NCBI RefSeq assembly: GCF_026184235.1
Contig: NZ_CP110806.1
Span: 3,348,001-3,412,000, forward strand
Origin: Cellulomonas sp. S1-8
Lineage (GTDB): Bacteria > Actinomycetota > Actinomycetes > Actinomycetales > Cellulomonadaceae
DNA length: 64,000 nucleotides
Direction of reading: 5' to 3'
Part shown: in pieces, positions 36,767-45,958 of the stretch
Numbering within the stretch: position 1 is the first letter of the stretch
Layout of the letters: every line of letters starts with the position of its first letter
Made by a program: the position numbers and the translations under genes
Notes under the pieces: model-generated
The model's input: the letters and a program-made list of their open reading frames with translations, nothing else
Told to the model about the DNA's origin: nothing
Database searches by the model: none

Positions 36767-38959
36767 TCAGCCTCCCGGCACCACGCCGGGCGGCGGGCCG
36801 CCGCCCATGGGTCGCTGGACGGACGTCGACTCCTGCGACAGACCCGACAGGCCCGTGCTCGCGTCGTCGTCCTCACCCACGTCGAGCGGCGCCTCGAGGT
36901 CCGCCAGGACGACCCGGTCACCCACCTCGACGCCGGACGTCACCTCGGTGAGCTCCGACCCCACCGCACCCGTCCCGACCGGGACGTCGTCGACGGCGCC
37001 GTCCTGGCCCAGCACCTGCACGGTCGTCGCACCGCCCGCCGTCCGCACCGCTGACGTCGGGACCGTCAGCACCGCGTCGCCCGCCGCGACGGCCACGTCG
37101 ACCTGCGCCGACGAGTCGTCGAACACCGGCTCGTCCGACGGGTCGAGCGCGACGAGGACCGTGTACGCGGGGGTGGACGTCTCCGAGACGTCCAGCACAC
37201 CGACGCTGCTCACCGTGCCCGTCAGCCCCGCCGACGTCGTCGCGACGCGCACCGTCGCGTCCTGCCCCACCGCGACCGCGTCCACCGACGTCAGGGGCAC
37301 CACGAACGTCACCAGGTGACCGTCGTCGCCGAGGACCGTCACGACCGACGACGTCGACGACGCCTCCACCGTGGCGCCGACGCTCAGCCCGACCGCCGCG
37401 ACCGTGCCCGCGACGGGGCTCGTGAGGTCGGCGAGCGTGAGCGCGTGCTCCGCGATCGCCACGTCCGCCTCGCGCAGCGCGATCTGCGCGCGGTCCGCCA
37501 CGACCGTCTCCGCGGTGATCGTGCGGGTCGTCGTACCGCCCAGGGCTGCGTCCGCGCCCGACGGGCCGGTCGTCGACTGGCCCGTCGCCGGTGCGCCGGT
37601 CGCGGGGGCGCCCGTGGCGGGTGCCCCCGACGTCGGCGGGCTCGCGTCCGAGCCGCCGGGGGTGGCGCCGCCGCCGGGGGTGGGGCTCGGGGCGGGGGTG
37701 GGGCTCGGGGCGGGGGTGGGGCTCGGAGCGGGGGCGGTGGGGTCCGTGGGGCTCGGGGCGGGGTCCGGGGTGCCCCCGCCGCCCGGAGGCGTCGCCGCGA
37801 CGGCCGCGACCAGCGCGTCGACGGCCGTGTCGAGGTCCGCGGACGCCGCGGTCAGTGCCGCGAGCGGCGCCGTGAGGGCGTCGCCCGCCTGCGACAGCGC
37901 CGACTGGCAGGCCGCGAGCAGCTGCTGCGCCTGCGAGAGCGGGACCCCGGCGGGCGTCGGCGCGGTCGGCACGGCGGCGACGCCGTCCTCCGTGGCGTCG
38001 GGGTCGGTCGCGTCGGGGTCGGTCGCGTCGGGATCGGTGGCGTCGGGATCGGTCGCGTCGGGGTCGGCCTGGTCGCCGCCGCCGGACGACGCGTCGTCCG
38101 TGCCCGGGTCCGCGTCGGGCACGACCGTCGTGGGGTCGAGCGCGAGGAACGCCGTGCACGACTCACCCGTCCACGCATCGGTCTGCTGGGTCACCGCGGC
38201 GGCGAGCGCGTCGTAGGCGGCCAGCAGGGCCTGCTGCGCCGCCTCCACCCGGGCGGTGGCCTCCGTCACCGCCGCGTCCGGCGACGCCTGCGCGGTCGGG
38301 GTGGCGGTCGGGGCCGGGGTCGCGGTCGGCACGTGGCTCGCTGTCGCGGTCGGGGCCGCGGACGGTGCCGTCGGGGCGGCGACCGTGACGACGCCGACCG
38401 AGGCGCTCGTCGTCCACGCGACGGCGGTCGACACCGTCGTGCTCGCGCCCGTCGTGCTCGCGCCCGTCGTCCTCGTGCTCGTCGTGGACGTGCTCGTGCT
38501 CGTCGCGCCGGACGACTGCGTCTCGAGGTCGTCCTCGAGCTGCTGCTGGGCGTCGGCGAGCGCCGAGCGCGCCTGGTCCAGCGCCGCCTGCAGGTCGGTG
38601 GGGTCGAGCGTGGCGAGCACCTGGCCCGCGCCGACGGTGTCGCCGACGGCGACGTCGACCGACGCGACCGTCCCGGCCGTCGCGAAGGCCGCGTCGCGGC
38701 GCGTCGCCGACGTCACCGTGCCGACCGCGGAGACCGTCTGGGCGACCGTGCCGAGCTCGGCCGTCGCCGTCCGGTACCGGTCGGCGTCGTCCCGCCCACC
38801 GAGTGCCAGGGCGACGCCGCCGCCCACGAGCGAGAGCCCGACCGCGGTCACCGCGACGACGGCGACCGTCCGCCGTGCCCGCCGTCGGCGCCGCACCGGC
38901 TGCTCGCGCATCGGCTCGTGCGTCGGCTCGTGCATCGATTCGTGCGTCGGCTCACGCAT
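36767..38959 (-). CDS. HlyD/MacA-type efflux adaptor with very long low-complexity insertion
   Basis: A 730-residue membrane-fusion-type adaptor, about twice the usual length. Order: (H/R)EPTHE repeats at the N-terminus, transmembrane helix (TVAVVAVTAVGLSLVGGGVALAL), first lipoyl half (GTVASVDVAVGDTVGAGQVL near residue 95), coiled-coil hairpin, then about 330 residues rich in Thr, Ser, Ala, Pro and Asp with PDATD, SPTPAP and ATGAP repeats, second hairpin helix (IALREADVAIAEHALTLADL), second lipoyl half (SPVAGTVAAVGLSVGATVE) and barrel domains ending in a Gly/Pro tail. ATG 38959 overlaps the preceding gene. Last gene of the five-gene efflux operon. Confidence 0.85.
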   Translation of the reverse strand: MREPTHESMHEPTHEPMREQPVRRRRRARRTVAVVAVTAVGLSLVGGGVALALGGRDDADRYRTATAELGTVAQTVSAVGTVTSATRRDAAFATAGTVASVDVAVGDTVGAGQVLATLDPTDLQAALDQARSALADAQQQLEDDLETQSSGATSTSTSTTSTRTTGASTTGASTTVSTAVAWTTSASVGVVTVAAPTAPSAAPTATASHVPTATPAPTATPTAQASPDAAVTEATARVEAAQQALLAAYDALAAAVTQQTDAWTGESCTAFLALDPTTVVPDADPGTDDASSGGGDQADPDATDPDATDPDATDPDATDPDATEDGVAAVPTAPTPAGVPLSQAQQLLAACQSALSQAGDALTAPLAALTAASADLDTAVDALVAAVAATPPGGGGTPDPAPSPTDPTAPAPSPTPAPSPTPAPSPTPGGGATPGGSDASPPTSGAPATGAPATGAPATGQSTTGPSGADAALGGTTTRTITAETVVADRAQIALREADVAIAEHALTLADLTSPVAGTVAAVGLSVGATVEASSTSSVVTVLGDDGHLVTFVVPLTSVDAVAVGQDATVRVATTSAGLTGTVSSVGVLDVSETSTPAYTVLVALDPSDEPVFDDSSAQVDVAVAAGDAVLTVPTSAVRTAGGATTVQVLGQDGAVDDVPVGTGAVGSELTEVTSGVEVGDRVVLADLEAPLDVGEDDDASTGLSGLSQESTSVQRPMGGGPPPGVVPGG

Positions 38960-39884
38960 CGTCGTCCGACCCGCCGTCCTGCGACTGCCCGGGCATGCCA
39001 GGACGGCCGGGCAGGCCCGCACCCGTGCTGCAGCCCTCGTCACCCGGCGTGGAGACCGTGACGTCCGTGGCGGTCACGGCGCCCGCGTCGTCGGTCTCGC
39101 CGCGCGCGACGACGCACCGGCCCACCGCCAGGGCGGACGTGTCCGCGGCGGCCGTGCGGGTGTACGCGGTCGCGTCGTCGACGGTCACGGTCCCCGTGGT
39201 CGAGCCGTCGTCCGACGTGACCGCGACCGTGATGGTGGTGCCGTCGACCGCGGTGACCAGCCCCGACGTCCCGCCCGGTCCGCCGGCGCCCCCGCCGCCG
39301 GGCTGCGGCATGTCCGTCGGCATGTCCGTCGGCATGTCGGTCGGCATGTCGGTCGGCATGTCACCGCCCGGCCCGCGCCCACCGAACCCGCCCATCCCAC
39401 CGAAGCCCGCCGAGCACGCACCGTCGACCGGCTCGCTGATCGCCACCGCCCTCGCGGCGCCCGCCGCGTCGTCGTCGGTCGGCATCGTGAAGGCCGCGAC
39501 GCACACGCCCACCGTGACGTCGGCGAGCGTCGCGACGACGGTCTGCGTGACGGTCGTCGCGTCGGTCCAGGAGACGGCCGTCTGGCTGTCGGTGCTCTGG
39601 ACCTGCATCGTCGTACCGCTCACCGCCGCCACGAGCCCGCTGACGCCGGGGGCGCCGCCGCCGGGCAGGCCACCGTCGGGCTGCTGCTGGTCGCTGCGTG
39701 CGGGCGCGGTCGCCGTCGGTGCCGCGTCGACGGACGACGCGGTGCCCCCGCAGGCCGCGAGCAGCAGCACGAGCGCCGTGAGGGGCACGACCCCCGCGAC
39801 GGCGCGGTGCGTGTGACGACCGAGCGGGTCACGACCGAGCGGGCGGCGACCGAGCGGGCGGCGGGTCAGGTCGGACGTGGGCAT
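38952..39884 (-). CDS. DUF5666-type lipoprotein with Met-Pro-Thr-Asp repeats
   Basis: A 310-residue lipoprotein. After a basic N-terminus with three RxPLGR repeats comes the lipobox (LVLLLAACGGT), then two similar beta domains of about 80 residues of the DUF5666 kind: VSGLVAAVSGTTMQVQSTD and TSGLVTAVDGTTITVAVTSD, each ending with a GxCVxA strand. The linker carries GFGGMGGFGGRGPGG and four to five MPTD repeats, rich in Met. ATG 39884 has GCAGGAGC upstream. It sits 47 nt after the permease and overlaps the second adaptor, so it is probably part of the exporter. Function unknown. Confidence 0.8.
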   Translation of the reverse strand: MPTSDLTRRPLGRRPLGRDPLGRHTHRAVAGVVPLTALVLLLAACGGTASSVDAAPTATAPARSDQQQPDGGLPGGGAPGVSGLVAAVSGTTMQVQSTDSQTAVSWTDATTVTQTVVATLADVTVGVCVAAFTMPTDDDAAGAARAVAISEPVDGACSAGFGGMGGFGGRGPGGDMPTDMPTDMPTDMPTDMPQPGGGGAGGPGGTSGLVTAVDGTTITVAVTSDDGSTTGTVTVDDATAYTRTAAADTSALAVGRCVVARGETDDAGAVTATDVTVSTPGDEGCSTGAGLPGRPGMPGQSQDGGSDDDA

Positions 39885-39931
39885 GGCGGGCTCCTGCCGG
39901 TCGGGGGTGGGACGAGGGGTGCGCGCGGCCA

Positions 39932-41164
39932 TCACTCGGCCCGCAGCGCGTCGATGGGGGCGAGACGCGCGGCGCGCGTCGCGGGGTACACGCCGAACAC
40001 CAGGCCGATGGCCATGGCCACGACCACCGAGCCGGCGACGGCCGCACCCGACACGACGATCGACGTGCCGAGCAGCGCGGGCAGCCACCGGGCGCCGACG
40101 ACACCGAGCACCGCACCGAGCAGGCCGCCCGTCAGGCCGAGGACGGTCGCCTCGACGAGGAACTGCCGGCGGATCGCCCACGGCGGTGCGCCGAGCGCCT
40201 TGCGCAGCCCGATCTCCCGGGTCCGCTCGCTGACGGACACGAGCATGATGTTCATGACGCCGATGCCCCCGACCAGCAGGGACAGCCCCGCGATGCCCGT
40301 CAGCAGCACCGTCAGGGTGCGGTAGACGGCCGTGGCGGTGGACACCAGCGCGTCCTGCGACGCGACCGTGAAGTCCGCGTCCTCGGCGTCCGACGCACCG
40401 TGCAGCGCCAGCAGCGTCTGCTGCACCTCCTGGTAGGCGGCCGACAGCCGGTCGGCCGACGCGGCCTGCACGTAGATCGTCGAGACGGTGTTGCGGGTGG
40501 CCCCGCCGACGAGCGTCTCGGCCGCCGTCGACAGCGGCACGAGCGCGATGTCGTCGAGGTCGCTGTCGCCGCTCGCGCCGGCCTCCGCCAGGACGCCGAC
40601 GACCGTGAGGTCGGTGCCCGCCACGCTCACGACCTGCCCGACGACCGCCGTCGTGCCGAACAGCTCCGTCGCGGTCTGGGCGCCGAGCACCACGACGTCG
40701 GCCCGCTCCAGGTCGTCGTCCTGCGTGAGGAACTGCCCGGCGGCCAGCTCGCGGCCGCGTACCTCGAGCCACGACGCGGTCGTCCCGGTGACGGTGGTGG
40801 CCCAGTTGGTGTCGGCGGCCTCGAGCTGCAGGACCGTCGAGCGCTCGGCCGCGACGCCGGCGACGTCCGGGGCGTTGACCGGTGAGGCGAGCGCGTCGGC
40901 GTCGTCGCGGGTGAGCGTCGTGGCGGACCCGAAGCCGCCGCGCATGCCCGACGCGTCGGTGCTCGACCCGGGCGTGACGATCAGCAGGTCCGAGCCGAGC
41001 GAGCTGATCTGCGCGCTGACGTCCCGCTGCGTGCCCAGGCCCAGACCGACGGTGAGGATCACCGCCGCGATGCCGATGAGGATGCCGAGCACGGTCAGCG
41101 TCGAGCGCAGCGCGTGGGAGCGGACCGCCGCGAGGCCCGTGCGCAGGGTCTCCGTCCAGCTCAT
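39932..41164 (-). CDS. MacB-type ABC transporter permease
   Basis: A 410-residue permease of the MacB/LolC class: N-terminal transmembrane helix ([23 protein letters not shown]), a large extracytoplasmic MacB-PCD domain (residues about 45-285), then three C-terminal helices with FtsX-type signature [21 protein letters not shown]. It would form a mechanotransmission transporter with the ATPase whose stop overlaps its ATG. The likely role is export of a peptide, antibiotic or lipid; the substrate is not predictable. Confidence 0.93.
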   Translation of the reverse strand: MSWTETLRTGLAAVRSHALRSTLTVLGILIGIAAVILTVGLGLGTQRDVSAQISSLGSDLLIVTPGSSTDASGMRGGFGSATTLTRDDADALASPVNAPDVAGVAAERSTVLQLEAADTNWATTVTGTTASWLEVRGRELAAGQFLTQDDDLERADVVVLGAQTATELFGTTAVVGQVVSVAGTDLTVVGVLAEAGASGDSDLDDIALVPLSTAAETLVGGATRNTVSTIYVQAASADRLSAAYQEVQQTLLALHGASDAEDADFTVASQDALVSTATAVYRTLTVLLTGIAGLSLLVGGIGVMNIMLVSVSERTREIGLRKALGAPPWAIRRQFLVEATVLGLTGGLLGAVLGVVGARWLPALLGTSIVVSGAAVAGSVVVAMAIGLVFGVYPATRAARLAPIDALRAE

Positions 41165-41874
41165 CGCAGGACCCCCGCCCGCGCGCCCGGGCCGTCGTGG
41201 ACGATCAGGCCGTCCGCGACGCGCACGATCCGCGCGGCGCGGTCGGCGACGTCGTGCTCGTGCGTGATGAGCACGATCGTGCGGCCGGCGGCGTGCAGCT
41301 CGTCGACGAGGTCGAGCACGTCGGCCGTGGACGCCGAGTCGAGGTTGCCCGTGGGCTCGTCGGCCAGGACCAGCGCCGGGTCCCCGACGAGGGCTCGTGC
41401 CACCGCGACGCGCTGCTGCTGCCCGCCCGACAGCTCGCCGGGCCGGTGGTGCACCCGGTCGCCCAGGCCGACACGGGTCAGCGCCTCGATCGCCCGCTCC
41501 CGGCGCTCCGGCGCGGGCACCCGCCCGTACACGAGCGGCAGCTCGACGTTGCGCCACGCGGACAGCGACGGCAGCAGGTGGTACTGCTGGAACACGAAGC
41601 CGATGTGCTGGTTGCGGATCCGGGCGAGATCGACCTCGGCGAGCTGGGACACGTCCTGCCCCGCGAGCCGGTAAGACCCGCGCGTCAGGGTGTCCAGGCA
41701 GCCCAGGACGTTCATCAGCGTCGACTTGCCGGAGCCGGACGGGCCGACGACAGCCACGTACTCGCCCTCGTCGATGCGCAGGTCGACCCCGCGCAGCGCC
41801 TCGTGCTCGACGGTGCCCGTGCGGTACGTCTTGCCGGCGTCCGCGAGCTCGATGACCGCGGGGCCGTCAGCCAT
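41161..41874 (-). CDS. MacB/LolD-type ABC transporter ATP-binding protein
   Basis: A 237-residue ATPase with Walker [17 protein letters not shown]-loop [12 protein letters not shown], signature [15 protein letters not shown], Walker [14 protein letters not shown] and H-loop VLITHEHD. The MNxLG motif after Walker A is typical of the LolD/MacB subgroup. The ATG at 41874 overlaps the stop of the first adaptor by 8 nt; the permease overlaps its end by 4 nt. Confidence 0.95.
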   Translation of the reverse strand: MADGPAVIELADAGKTYRTGTVEHEALRGVDLRIDEGEYVAVVGPSGSGKSTLMNVLGCLDTLTRGSYRLAGQDVSQLAEVDLARIRNQHIGFVFQQYHLLPSLSAWRNVELPLVYGRVPAPERRERAIEALTRVGLGDRVHHRPGELSGGQQQRVAVARALVGDPALVLADEPTGNLDSASTADVLDLVDELHAAGRTIVLITHEHDVADRAARIVRVADGLIVHDGPGARAGVLR

Positions 41875-43123
41875 TGCGTCCACCGGGGGCCGCGCCGCCC
41901 TGGCCGCCGGGGCCGCCCATCTGGCTGGGGTCGAAGTCCTCGGGGAAGCCCTCCGGGAGCCCGCCCTCGAAGCCCTCGGGGAAGCCCTCGAACATCTGCT
42001 GCCCGCCGCCGGCACCGCCGGTGAACACCCGCACCACGACCTCGTCGCCCTCGGCGAGGCCCGACGTGATCTCCGTGAGGTCGCCCGACGTCGCGCCGGT
42101 CTCGACGGTGGTCTCCACCTGAGTGCCGTCGGCGTCGAGCCGCGTGACGGTGGTCGTGCCGTCGTCACCCGTCGTGATCGCGGCCGACGGGACCGTCAGG
42201 ACGTCGGTGCGGCGCTCGTGGACGATCTCGACGTCGACCGCGATGCCGTCGTGCAGGTCGTCGGACGTGCCGGTGACGGCGACGGTCACGGGGTAGGCGG
42301 CGGTGCCGGACGTGCTGCTCGACACCAGCCCGATCTCGGCGACCGTCCCGAAGACCGTGGCAGCCAGGTCGTCGGAGGTGATCTCGACCTGGTCGCCGAC
42401 CGCGAGCAGCGCCACGTCGGACTCGCCGACAGTCGCGTCGACACGCCACGCGTCGGTGCCGACGACGGTGAAGCCGGTGCTCGTCGCGGTGGTCGTCGAC
42501 GTGAGCGTCGCCGCACCGTCGGGTGCCGCGCCCGACCCGTTCGTCGCACCGGAGCCGGCGGTCACCACGTCGCCGACCTCGAGGTCCGCGGTCGTCACGA
42601 GACCGGCGACGGGTGCGACGAGCGTCGCGCCGTCGAGCGCCGCCCGGGCGTCGTCGGCCGCCGCGGCCGCGACCTCGACCTGGGCGGCGAGCGCGTCGAT
42701 GCGGGCCTGCGCCGCGGCGGTCCCGTCGTCGTCCGCCCGCGCCTCGGCCTCCTCGGCGCGGGCCTGCGCGAGGTCGGCCTGCGCGAGGAGCAGGTCGGCG
42801 TCGAGCTGCAGCGTGCCGACGGTCGCGAGGGCCTGCCCCGCCGTCACCGTGTCGCCCGCGGCGACCAGCACGGACGTCACCGTGCCGGCGACGTCGAACA
42901 CGGCCGTCTCGTGGACCAGCGGGGTGAGGGTGCCGGACGTCGACACGGTCTGCTCCAGGGTCTCCAGGCTCGCCGCGACCGTGCGGGTCGGCGGCGCCTG
43001 CGCGTCCGACGGGGGCGCGCCGCGCCACCAGACCCACCACGCGAGCGTGCCTGCCACCGCCAGCGCCACCACCACGACGGCGATGCGCGCGCGGGGCGCA
43101 CTCCTCCTCCAGACGCCGAGCAT
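41867..43123 (-). CDS. HlyD/MacA-type efflux adaptor (first gene of operon)
   Basis: A 418-residue membrane-anchored adaptor: N-terminal helix (IAVVVVALAVAGTLAWWVWW), lipoyl halves (GTVTSVLVAAGDTVTAGQAL and VAPVAGLVTTADLEVGDVV) around a coiled coil with many AQAR/AEEA heptads, and the barrel domains with a Gly/Glu/Phe-rich C-terminal tail (EGFPEGFEGGLPEGFPEDF). ATG 43123 has GAGGGAGAAC upstream. Together with the ATPase and permease it makes a conventional MacAB-like unit, to which a lipoprotein and a second, longer adaptor are added. Confidence 0.9.
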   Translation of the reverse strand: MLGVWRRSAPRARIAVVVVALAVAGTLAWWVWWRGAPPSDAQAPPTRTVAASLETLEQTVSTSGTLTPLVHETAVFDVAGTVTSVLVAAGDTVTAGQALATVGTLQLDADLLLAQADLAQARAEEAEARADDDGTAAAQARIDALAAQVEVAAAAADDARAALDGATLVAPVAGLVTTADLEVGDVVTAGSGATNGSGAAPDGAATLTSTTTATSTGFTVVGTDAWRVDATVGESDVALLAVGDQVEITSDDLAATVFGTVAEIGLVSSSTSGTAAYPVTVAVTGTSDDLHDGIAVDVEIVHERRTDVLTVPSAAITTGDDGTTTVTRLDADGTQVETTVETGATSGDLTEITSGLAEGDEVVVRVFTGGAGGGQQMFEGFPEGFEGGLPEGFPEDFDPSQMGGPGGQGGAAPGGRNG

Positions 43124-43293
43124 GTTCTCCCTCACCGACCACCGCGGGCGGACCGCGCGCGGCCCACCGGCCGGTCGTCCCGGCCACGCCGCGACGCTAG
43201 GGTCCGACCCTTGGGATGGGGTGGACGCGTCCTGTGGCTCACCTGGGAGAACACCGTCGGGCGAGTTGTCCGGATCGTGGGATCCACGCCCGT

Positions 43294-43348
43294 CGAGACC
43301 GGGCTGGGTCGTCGTCAGGGCGGCATACGACGACTGAGGCCGGTCTCG
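43294..43348. repeat. 55-bp palindromic element (copy 4)
   Basis: Inverted repeat with 22-nt arms (43294-43315, 43327-43348; 19 of 22 positions pair) and an 11-nt loop, beginning CGAGACCGG and ending CCGGTCTCG. It lies between the methyltransferase 3' end and the efflux operon start, so termination of the former is one possible role. Confidence 0.75.
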
Positions 43349-43415
43349 ATCGGGCCGGGTCCCGCATGGCGGGACGGGGCGCACCCCAGCCGGGGCGGTG
43401 TCGGGACGGGACCGG

Positions 43416-44975
43416 TCAGGGCAGCGTCAGCAGGCCGTCCGTCAGCAGGCCGCGGACCGTCGGCAGGACGTCGGCGGCCACGTCCGCCGCCGGGACGTCG
43501 AGCAACGCGCCCAGCGCCCCGACGATCTGCCCGGCCGTGAGCTCGCCGTCGCACGCGCCGACGAACGCCGCGAGCGCCGTCCCCGCCTGCACCGTGCGGC
43601 CCAGCCCGCCGCCCTGGCGCAGCAGCACGACGCGCGGGTCCGACGCCCCGGGCTCGAGGTACCGCTCCTCGGTGACGTCCGGCGCGACGGTCAGCCGCAG
43701 CCCCGCCAGCGCGTCGTCGGTCAGGCCCGTGACCGCGTCGTGCGCCGCGAGCGCGGCCGCGAGCACCGGGCCCAGCGGCTGACGGACCGGGCCGGTCTGC
43801 GACTCCAGGCGGCGCAGCGTCGGCACGCCCGCGACGGGCCGGCGCAGCGTCACGATGCCGAACCCGACCGACGCGACGTCGCGCGACGCGAGGTCGTCGA
43901 GCCACGCGCCGTACCGCGTCGACCAGGCGTCACGGTCGGCGGGCGTCGTGCCGCCGTCGCGGATCCACGTCTCGGCGTACTGCGCGGGGTCCTGCTCGTC
44001 GCGCTGCACGACCCAGGCGTCCAGACCCGACGCGTCGACCCACGCGCCGATGCGCTCGTGCCACTCCTCGCCCGCGCGGACCTCCCAGTTGGCGAGCAGC
44101 TGCGCGACGCCGCCGGGTGCGAGCACCGCCCCGACGCCCGTCACGAGGTCCCGCACGAGGTCGTCGCCCGCGCGGCCGCCGTCGCGGTAGTCGTACGCGG
44201 GCACGTCGGCGCGGCGCGGCGTGATGACGAACGGCGGGTTGCTGACCACCAGGTCGAACGTGTCGCCGGCGACGGGCTCGAGCATCGACCCCGCGCGCAG
44301 CTCGACGCGGTCCGGGCCGAGCCCCGCCAGGGCCGTCGTGAACCGCGCGAACGCGAGCGCGCGCACCGACAGGTCGGTGGCGACGACGTGCGTGGCGTGG
44401 CGGCTCGCGTGCAGCGCCTGCACGCCGCACCCCGTGCCGAGGTCGAGGACCCGAGCGCGCGGGTCGCGGACCGTGGCCTGCGCGAGCGTCACCGACGCGC
44501 CCCCGACGCCCAGGACGTGGTCGGTCCGCAGCGCGCCGCCGGTCGCGAGCTCGCCCAGGTCGGAGGCGACCCACCACGCGGCGTCGCCGGCGCCGTCCGT
44601 CGCGGCGTAGGGGCGCAGGTCGACGCGCCCGCGGACGGCGTCGGCGTCGTCGGCCCCCGCCACGTCGACGAGCCCCAGGCGGCGTGCGCCCGCGACGCCG
44701 ACGGTCGGCAGCGCAGCCGCGAGGGCGGTGGCGCGGACCGGTGCGCCGAGCACGAAGCACCGCGTCAGCACCGCGGCGGGGTCGTCGCCGCCGGGCGCTG
44801 CGGGGTCGGTGGCACGCAGCGCGGGCAGCGCCTCCCCGCGGTCGAGCGCGCCGGCCGCGACGACGCCGAGCAGGTCCTCGACGTGCTCGACCGTGTACCG
44901 CGCAGCCGTGAGGTCGGCGCGCAGCGCGTCGAGAAGGTCGGGGACGGCGACGGGGGCCTGCGGGCTGCTGCTCAC
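43416..44975 (-). CDS. class I SAM-dependent methyltransferase (HemK/PrmC-like core)
   Basis: A 519-residue protein whose central part (about 170-320) is a methyltransferase: SAM-binding motif I VLDLGTGCGVQALHASRHA, VVATDLSVRALAFARF, and the amide/amino-N catalytic motif VVSNPPFVITPR. The N-terminal 165 residues and C-terminal 190 residues are extra domains found in actinobacterial homologues. NPPF points to methylation of a nitrogen in protein, DNA or RNA; the target is unknown. GTG 44975 follows GACGAT by 6 nt (leaderless). Confidence 0.85.
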   Translation of the reverse strand: MSSSPQAPVAVPDLLDALRADLTAARYTVEHVEDLLGVVAAGALDRGEALPALRATDPAAPGGDDPAAVLTRCFVLGAPVRATALAAALPTVGVAGARRLGLVDVAGADDADAVRGRVDLRPYAATDGAGDAAWWVASDLGELATGGALRTDHVLGVGGASVTLAQATVRDPRARVLDLGTGCGVQALHASRHATHVVATDLSVRALAFARFTTALAGLGPDRVELRAGSMLEPVAGDTFDLVVSNPPFVITPRRADVPAYDYRDGGRAGDDLVRDLVTGVGAVLAPGGVAQLLANWEVRAGEEWHERIGAWVDASGLDAWVVQRDEQDPAQYAETWIRDGGTTPADRDAWSTRYGAWLDDLASRDVASVGFGIVTLRRPVAGVPTLRRLESQTGPVRQPLGPVLAAALAAHDAVTGLTDDALAGLRLTVAPDVTEERYLEPGASDPRVVLLRQGGGLGRTVQAGTALAAFVGACDGELTAGQIVGALGALLDVPAADVAADVLPTVRGLLTDGLLTLP

Positions 44976-45029
44976 GGCCCCATCGTCCCAGCCGGCGCGG
45001 CGGCGGCCGCACCACGGGCCCGTCGGCGC

Positions 45030-45728
45030 TCAGGGCTCCGGCAGGTGCACGTCCACGACGAGGGGGCGGTGGTCGCTGGCGACGCCGACCGCGGCGTCGT
45101 CGGGCACGTACGCGTCGAGGACGGGCAGTCGGCGGTCGACCAGGACCACGTCGATGCGCACGCGCGGCACGTCGGCCGGGTACGTCGCCTGCTCCGCGCC
45201 GACGACGCTCGCGGCGTCCTGCAGCCCCCCGGCGCCGTCGCTCAGCGCGACCCACGACGGTCCGCCGGGGCGCTCGTTGAGGTCACCGGCGATGACGACG
45301 GGCCCGTCCGCGCCGCGCAGCAGCCGGCGCGTGACGAGGTCGACGTGGCGGTTGCGCTCGGAGGGCCGCAGGCCGAGGTGGACGACGACGACGCGCACGC
45401 CGTCGATCCGCGCGGTCGCGACGCCGCGTCGCGTGAGCCCCAGGCGCCAGGGCAGTCGCAGGCCGGACGCCCCCCGCACGCTGCGGTAGGGGGCGACGAG
45501 CAGTGCGGTGGTCCGTGCCCCGCCGCCGCCCACGGCCACCCGGAGCCCGGTCCGCGCGGCGAACCGTCGCAGCCGCGCCCGGCCGCGGGGCCCGCGGGGG
45601 GGTTCCTGGACCGCGAGCACGTCGGGGCGCGCGGTGCGGACGACGTCGACGAGTGCGTCGACCTCCTCGCGCATACCGCGCAGGTTGTAGGTCATGACCC
45701 GCAGGATCCCGACGTCGCGCGCGCTCAC
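45030..45728 (-). CDS. endonuclease/exonuclease/phosphatase family protein
   Basis: A 232-residue metal-dependent phosphodiesterase-fold enzyme: RVMTYNLRGM (metal-binding Asn), VLAVQEPPRG (catalytic Glu), VVVVHLGLRPSERNRH, GPVVIAGDLNERPG (Asp/Asn) and the terminal GVASDHRPLVVDV (Asp-His). There is no signal peptide, so it is likely cytoplasmic. Members hydrolyse DNA, phosphoinositides or other phosphodiesters; substrate unknown. GTG 45728 has CGGAGGACAC upstream. It ends 54 nt before the methyltransferase start on the same strand. Confidence 0.88.
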   Translation of the reverse strand: MSARDVGILRVMTYNLRGMREEVDALVDVVRTARPDVLAVQEPPRGPRGRARLRRFAARTGLRVAVGGGGARTTALLVAPYRSVRGASGLRLPWRLGLTRRGVATARIDGVRVVVVHLGLRPSERNRHVDLVTRRLLRGADGPVVIAGDLNERPGGPSWVALSDGAGGLQDAASVVGAEQATYPADVPRVRIDVVLVDRRLPVLDAYVPDDAAVGVASDHRPLVVDVHLPEP

Positions 45729-45901
45729 CGTGTCCTCCGTCCGTCCCCCCGGGCTGCGCGAGCGTACCGACCGCCCGGCCCCGCGTCACGACACCGGGCG
45801 CGGGTCGTCCATGACGGGACGTGCGTGAGGTGGGCCCGGTCTCGCGGCGGGGGCAGGGCGAAGCGTTTCGCGGGGACGGTCCGTCCGGGCTTGGTTGGGT
45901 A

Positions 45902-45913
45902 ACTTGCGAAAGT
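45902..45913. promoter_or_regulatory. candidate LacI-type operator upstream of the mannanase
   Basis: ACTTGCGAAAGT is a 10-of-12 palindrome with a central CG, 46 bp upstream of the mannanase start. A second near-palindrome GCGAAGCGTTTCGC lies about 40 bp further upstream (near 45859-45872). LacI-family sites often look like this; which regulator binds is unknown. Confidence 0.4.
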
Positions 45914-45958
45914 CGTCGGCGCACGGGGCAGCGGCGATCCCCACCAGGAGGTTCGACG

